DNA of 8,003 nt from BS750m-G4 sp964472195 (lineage in GTDB: Bacteria > Bacteroidota > Ignavibacteria > Tepidaquicellales > Tepidaquicellaceae), in NCBI GenBank assembly GCA_964472195.1, contig CAYYJH010000109.1, forward strand, positions 1 through 8,003, in the 5' to 3' direction. The notes under the pieces are model-generated. The model did not search any database and was not told the DNA's origin. It saw nothing but the letters and a program-made list of their open reading frames with translations. A program made the position numbers and the translations under genes. This document shows, piece by piece, positions 5,826-8,003 of the stretch (position 1 is the stretch's first letter; each line of letters begins with the position of its first letter).

Positions 5826-7589
5826 TTGCAAAAAGTCTTAACAGCATTATTATTTTTACTTTGTCTCAGCAGTCTCAGCTTTCCACAGGCTGTTATCAAT
5901 TCCATATCCTTCGAGGGGAACGACTTCCTTTCTTCGAATGAACTTTCCGGGGCGATGGTATTAAAGGAAGATAAGGACTTTAACCAGGCACAATTCGAAC
6001 TTGACCTAAAATCGATTCGAAACAGGTACCAGGAATACGGATTTTTACTCGCTGCAATTCAAGAGACTGCCCTATCGTTCAATGACGACTCCTCATATGT
6101 TGATATTACTATCAAAATCAAAGAAGAAAAAAGAGTAGAAGTCGGACGGATAACAATCGAAGGAAACAAATTCATCAGTGATAGAAAGATATTCGACATA
6201 TTTGAAACCAAAATTGGTAACATACTCAACGACAACATCCTGAACAACGACATCAATGAACTGCTTACGCTTTACGAATCTAAAGGAATGCCCTTCGCTA
6301 AAGCAGTTATAAAAGACATCTCTATCTACGATGATTTCAAGACTCCTAAGATAAACATTACGATCGAAATCTTCGAAAACTCAAAAATAAAAATCGATAA
6401 GATAAAAATCGTAGGAAATGAAGTAACTAACGATAACGTAATTTTAAGAGAACTAAAAATCGGTGAAGATAAAATTATAACGCGGGAATCACTTCAGGAC
6501 ATTAAGAGCAGACTTGAAAAGTTAAACATTTTTGAGCGTGTGGAAGAACCGAAGATTTATACAATCAAAAACAACAAAACAACAGGTCTGCTAATCGAGG
6601 TTGTCGAGGGAAACACAAACACATTCGATGGAATACTCGGTTATGTTCCTCCACTAAATGACCAAGAAAGCGGATACTTCACAGGACTTGTGAATTTATC
6701 TTTCAGGAATCTGTTCGGAAGTGCAAGGCGGATCGATGCCAGGTGGGAGCAACAGGTAAGGTCAACTCAGGAACTCGAGTTTAAATATGGTGAGCCATAC
6801 TTCTTTGGACTCCCTTTGAATATTAATCTTGGTTTTTTACAGAGAATTCAGGATACAACCTACACAAGACGCAAAGTAGATGTTGAAGGCGACATCCTTG
6901 TATCAGATAAGATTACAATTTCTATAAGTGCAGGTTATGATCGTGTGATTCCTTCCGAAGATTCGAATAGAGTATACGTTATTGCTGATTCAAGAGTATT
7001 TTACTCAGGTGCAACATTAAAATACGACAGCAGGGACGATATATACAATCCCAGAAGCGGAATCGTCTATAGAGCATTTTATTCTTACGGTGATAAAAAA
7101 ATATTTAACATTTCTGAACTTGGTCATCTCGGTTTTAAAGAAAACTTCTCTGTACAAAAATATTCAAGTGAGTTAGAGCTTTATCTTTCTTTTTTCAAAA
7201 GACAATCGAATTTATTAAAATTCTTTGGCGGGGAGGTTCGTTCTGATAAACTGGAGGATGCTGACTTCTTCCGAATTGGCGGAATTAAAAACATAAGAGG
7301 GTACCGCGAAGAACAATTTCTCGCCTCGAAGCTTGCATATAGTAATGTTGAATTCAGGTATTCGCTTACGAGAAAAAGTTTTGTGTTCGCATTTTATGAT
7401 TTTGGTTATTACTTTCGACCGGCTGATGATATAAACTTTACTCCAGAACAGAAAGGATTTTTATACGGGTATGGAATTGGTATCAGACTCGAAACAGCAC
7501 TTGGAATCATCGGCGTAAGTTATGCCCTCGGAAAAGGCGACAGCTTTTTAGATGGTAAAATTCACTTCGGCTTGATAAACGAATTTTAA
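5826..7589 (+). CDS. BamA/TamA-family outer membrane protein (Omp85)
   Basis: This 587-residue Omp85 protein inserts or assembles outer-membrane proteins. Residues 1-21 form a signal peptide. Three POTRA-like repeats follow: about 23-101 (INSISFEGNDF), 104-186 (VGRITIEGNKF) and 187-262 (IDKIKIVGNEV). The barrel spans about 265-587. It includes the family-typical DSRDDIYNPRSG (401-412), the conserved RGY of the L6 lock loop in IKNIRGYRE (487-495), and a C-terminal Phe as outer-membrane barrels usually have. With three POTRAs instead of five and fewer than 600 residues, it resembles TamA or accessory BamA-like proteins more than the main BamA. The start is TTG at 5826, fixed by an in-frame TAA at 5811 and by the signal peptide. 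No clear ribosome binding site is present. The gene stands alone between repeat-rich gaps. Confidence 0.9.
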   Translation: MQKVLTALLFLLCLSSLSFPQAVINSISFEGNDFLSSNELSGAMVLKEDKDFNQAQFELDLKSIRNRYQEYGFLLAAIQETALSFNDDSSYVDITIKIKEEKRVEVGRITIEGNKFISDRKIFDIFETKIGNILNDNILNNDINELLTLYESKGMPFAKAVIKDISIYDDFKTPKINITIEIFENSKIKIDKIKIVGNEVTNDNVILRELKIGEDKIITRESLQDIKSRLEKLNIFERVEEPKIYTIKNNKTTGLLIEVVEGNTNTFDGILGYVPPLNDQESGYFTGLVNLSFRNLFGSARRIDARWEQQVRSTQELEFKYGEPYFFGLPLNINLGFLQRIQDTTYTRRKVDVEGDILVSDKITISISAGYDRVIPSEDSNRVYVIADSRVFYSGATLKYDSRDDIYNPRSGIVYRAFYSYGDKKIFNISELGHLGFKENFSVQKYSSELELYLSFFKRQSNLLKFFGGEVRSDKLEDADFFRIGGIKNIRGYREEQFLASKLAYSNVEFRYSLTRKSFVFAFYDFGYYFRPADDINFTPEQKGFLYGYGIGIRLETALGIIGVSYALGKGDSFLDGKIHFGLINEF

Positions 7590-7590
7590 T

Positions 7591-7614
7591 CGAAGAAACG
7601 CAAAGAATTACGAA
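7591..7614 (-). repeat. Degenerate CTTTGCGT...CTTCG repeat, reverse orientation
   Basis: The minus strand here contains CTTTGCGTTTCTTCG. It resembles TTTGCGTCTTCGTG at 5717-5730 on the plus strand. It starts 2 nt after the BamA-like stop. It looks like one copy of a short, degenerate, dispersed intergenic repeat. Confidence 0.45.
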
Positions 7615-7665
7615 TCCTGAATGTTCATACTGCTCTACAAGGCTGACGATAAGATGTAATGTGTA

Positions 7666-7710
7666 GGGGTTCAATATTTTGAACCCCTGTAGGTTTTGGA
7701 GTCTTTTTTT
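7666..7710 (+). terminator. Probable terminator downstream of the BamA-like gene
   Basis: GGGGTTCAA (7666-7674) pairs perfectly with TTGAACCCC (7679-7687) around TATT. A run of seven T's occurs at 7704-7710, 16 nt after the stem. The stem is strong, but the U-tract is farther away than in a standard intrinsic terminator. It may be a termination region or another palindromic repeat. Confidence 0.5.
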
Positions 7711-7743
7711 GTTTTGGGAATGTTTATTTGAAGAGAAGCAATA

Positions 7744-7778
7744 ATCCCACCACATAGTGGTTCCTTCGAAACAGGGAT
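7744..7778. other. Small nested inverted repeat
   Basis: ATCCC (7744-7748) and GGGAT (7774-7778) enclose ACCAC-ATA-GTGGT (7749-7761), giving a possible stem with an inner hairpin. It lies between the terminator-like hairpin and the strong Shine-Dalgarno at 7834-7840. It may be part of a 5' leader, but nothing identifies it as a known RNA family. Confidence 0.3.
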
Positions 7779-7807
7779 GATATTATTTTAGAAAGAAAAC
7801 GAACTGA

Positions 7808-7827
7808 TGGTATAAGAGAATATACCA
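7808..7827. promoter_or_regulatory. 7-bp palindrome upstream of a strong ribosome binding site
   Basis: TGGTATA (7808-7814) pairs with TATACCA (7821-7827) around AGAGAA, ending 6 nt before AAAGGAG at 7834-7840. The position fits an operator or leader hairpin controlling the short ORF at 7846, or a gene beyond the window. Confidence 0.35.
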
Positions 7828-7845
7828 CCAGAAAAAGGAGTTAAA

Positions 7846-7914
7846 ATGTTGTGTCAGATGTTCTTCACCTGTCTGCAACAGGCAGATCTGACACATGTCA
7901 GGTCAGAGACCTGA
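7846..7914 (+). CDS. Possible 22-residue ORF overlapping two hairpins
   Basis: AAAGGAG at 7834-7840 stands 5 nt before ATG 7846, the best Shine-Dalgarno on the plus strand of this window. The frame encodes 22 residues, starting MLCQMFFTCLQQADL, and stops at TGA 7912-7914. Almost all of it is made of the palindromes at 7850-7895 and 7895-7917, so the sequence is set by repeat structure and not by protein constraint. It is either a short leader peptide or a gene start cut off by repeat insertion. I recognise no protein family. Confidence 0.3.
   Translation: MLCQMFFTCLQQADLTHVRSET
7850..7895. repeat. Long imperfect palindrome
   Basis: TGTGTCAGAT (7850-7859) pairs with ATCTGACACA (7886-7895). 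Inside, CTGTCTG (7869-7875) pairs with CAGGCAG (7879-7885) around CAA, with one G-U. The right arm is continuous while the left arm has a 9-nt bulge (GTTCTTCAC). No T-run follows. Confidence 0.75.
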
Positions 7915-7917
7915 CAT
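7895..7917. repeat. Perfect 10-bp palindrome, AGA loop
   Basis: ATGTCAGGTC (7895-7904) pairs with GACCTGACAT (7908-7917) around AGA. It directly adjoins the preceding palindrome. The half-motif TGTCAGGT recurs at 7971-7978, followed by ATAACA as in CATAACA here. This suggests several related units clustered at the right edge. Confidence 0.8.
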
Positions 7918-7928
7918 AACACATGTTC

Positions 7929-7958
7929 CTCTGTGCTTCTCCATGTAGCTCCGTGTAA
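7929..7958. repeat. Degenerate 10-nt tandem repeat, three units
   Basis: Three adjacent units read CTCTGTGCTT, CTCCATGTAG and CTCCGTGTAA, with consensus CTCYRTGYWD. The pattern resembles short 'CTCTGTG/CTTCGTG' intergenic repeats, such as the one at 5717-5740. Confidence 0.5.
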
Positions 7959-8003
7959 TGTTTTTGCAAATGTCAGGTATAACACGCCAAAGGTTCATAC
8001 CGC

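Noticed and set aside
7507..7755. 82-codon minus-strand frame across the end of the BamA-like gene
   Set aside because: It overlaps the conserved barrel end and then the terminator-like hairpin. Its translation has no recognisable features.
1..8003. tRNA, rRNA, IS transposase, CRISPR array or defence island
   Set aside because: Nothing in the sequence on either strand showed tRNA arms, rRNA signatures, transposase motifs, or regularly spaced repeats with spacers.

Overview
The window looks like a chromosome fragment of a non-phototrophic bacterium from the Bacteroidetes/Chlorobi (FCB) side of the tree, most likely Ignavibacteria-like. Evidence: a large secreted C25 (gingipain-type) protease ending in a type IX secretion sorting domain with a YPNPFNP-type motif, a BamA/TamA-type outer-membrane protein (so a Gram-negative envelope), AT-rich intergenic DNA, and ABC genes of the CcmB and NosF/NosY kind. 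This placement is inference from protein style; no rRNA gene is present.

Layout. 1-40 may be the first 13 codons of a gene leaving the left edge on the minus strand. 41-234 holds three conspicuous palindromes. 235-3018 (minus) is the C25 protease. 3019-3582 has no gene but carries a duplicated 45-bp element and several AT-rich inverted repeats. 3583-5669 (plus) is a damaged cluster: an intact CcmB-like permease, the first ~48 residues of a Crp/Fnr regulator, the last two thirds of a NosF-like ABC ATPase, and an intact NosY-like permease. 5670-5825 is repeat-bearing intergenic DNA. 5826-7589 (plus) is a BamA/TamA-family protein with three POTRA domains. 7590-8003 has no proven gene: a terminator-like hairpin, a possible 22-residue ORF behind a very good Shine-Dalgarno, and a cluster of palindromes and short tandem repeats.

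The main observation is a deletion scar near 4444-4447. Crp/Fnr coding sequence runs up to about 4446 and NosF coding sequence continues from about 4445 in another frame, with TTTT shared at the join. The regulator lost its effector pocket and DNA-binding domain. The ATPase lost Walker A and the Q-loop. Two ABC permeases are left with no complete ATPase in the window. Whatever lay between the two genes, possibly nitrous-oxide reductase genes, is gone or was mis-assembled.

The second theme is the density of short palindromic and degenerate tandem repeats in every intergenic gap. Several look like related copies within this window, as expected for dispersed repeats. No CRISPR, tRNA, rRNA, IS transposase or convincing novel defence system is visible.
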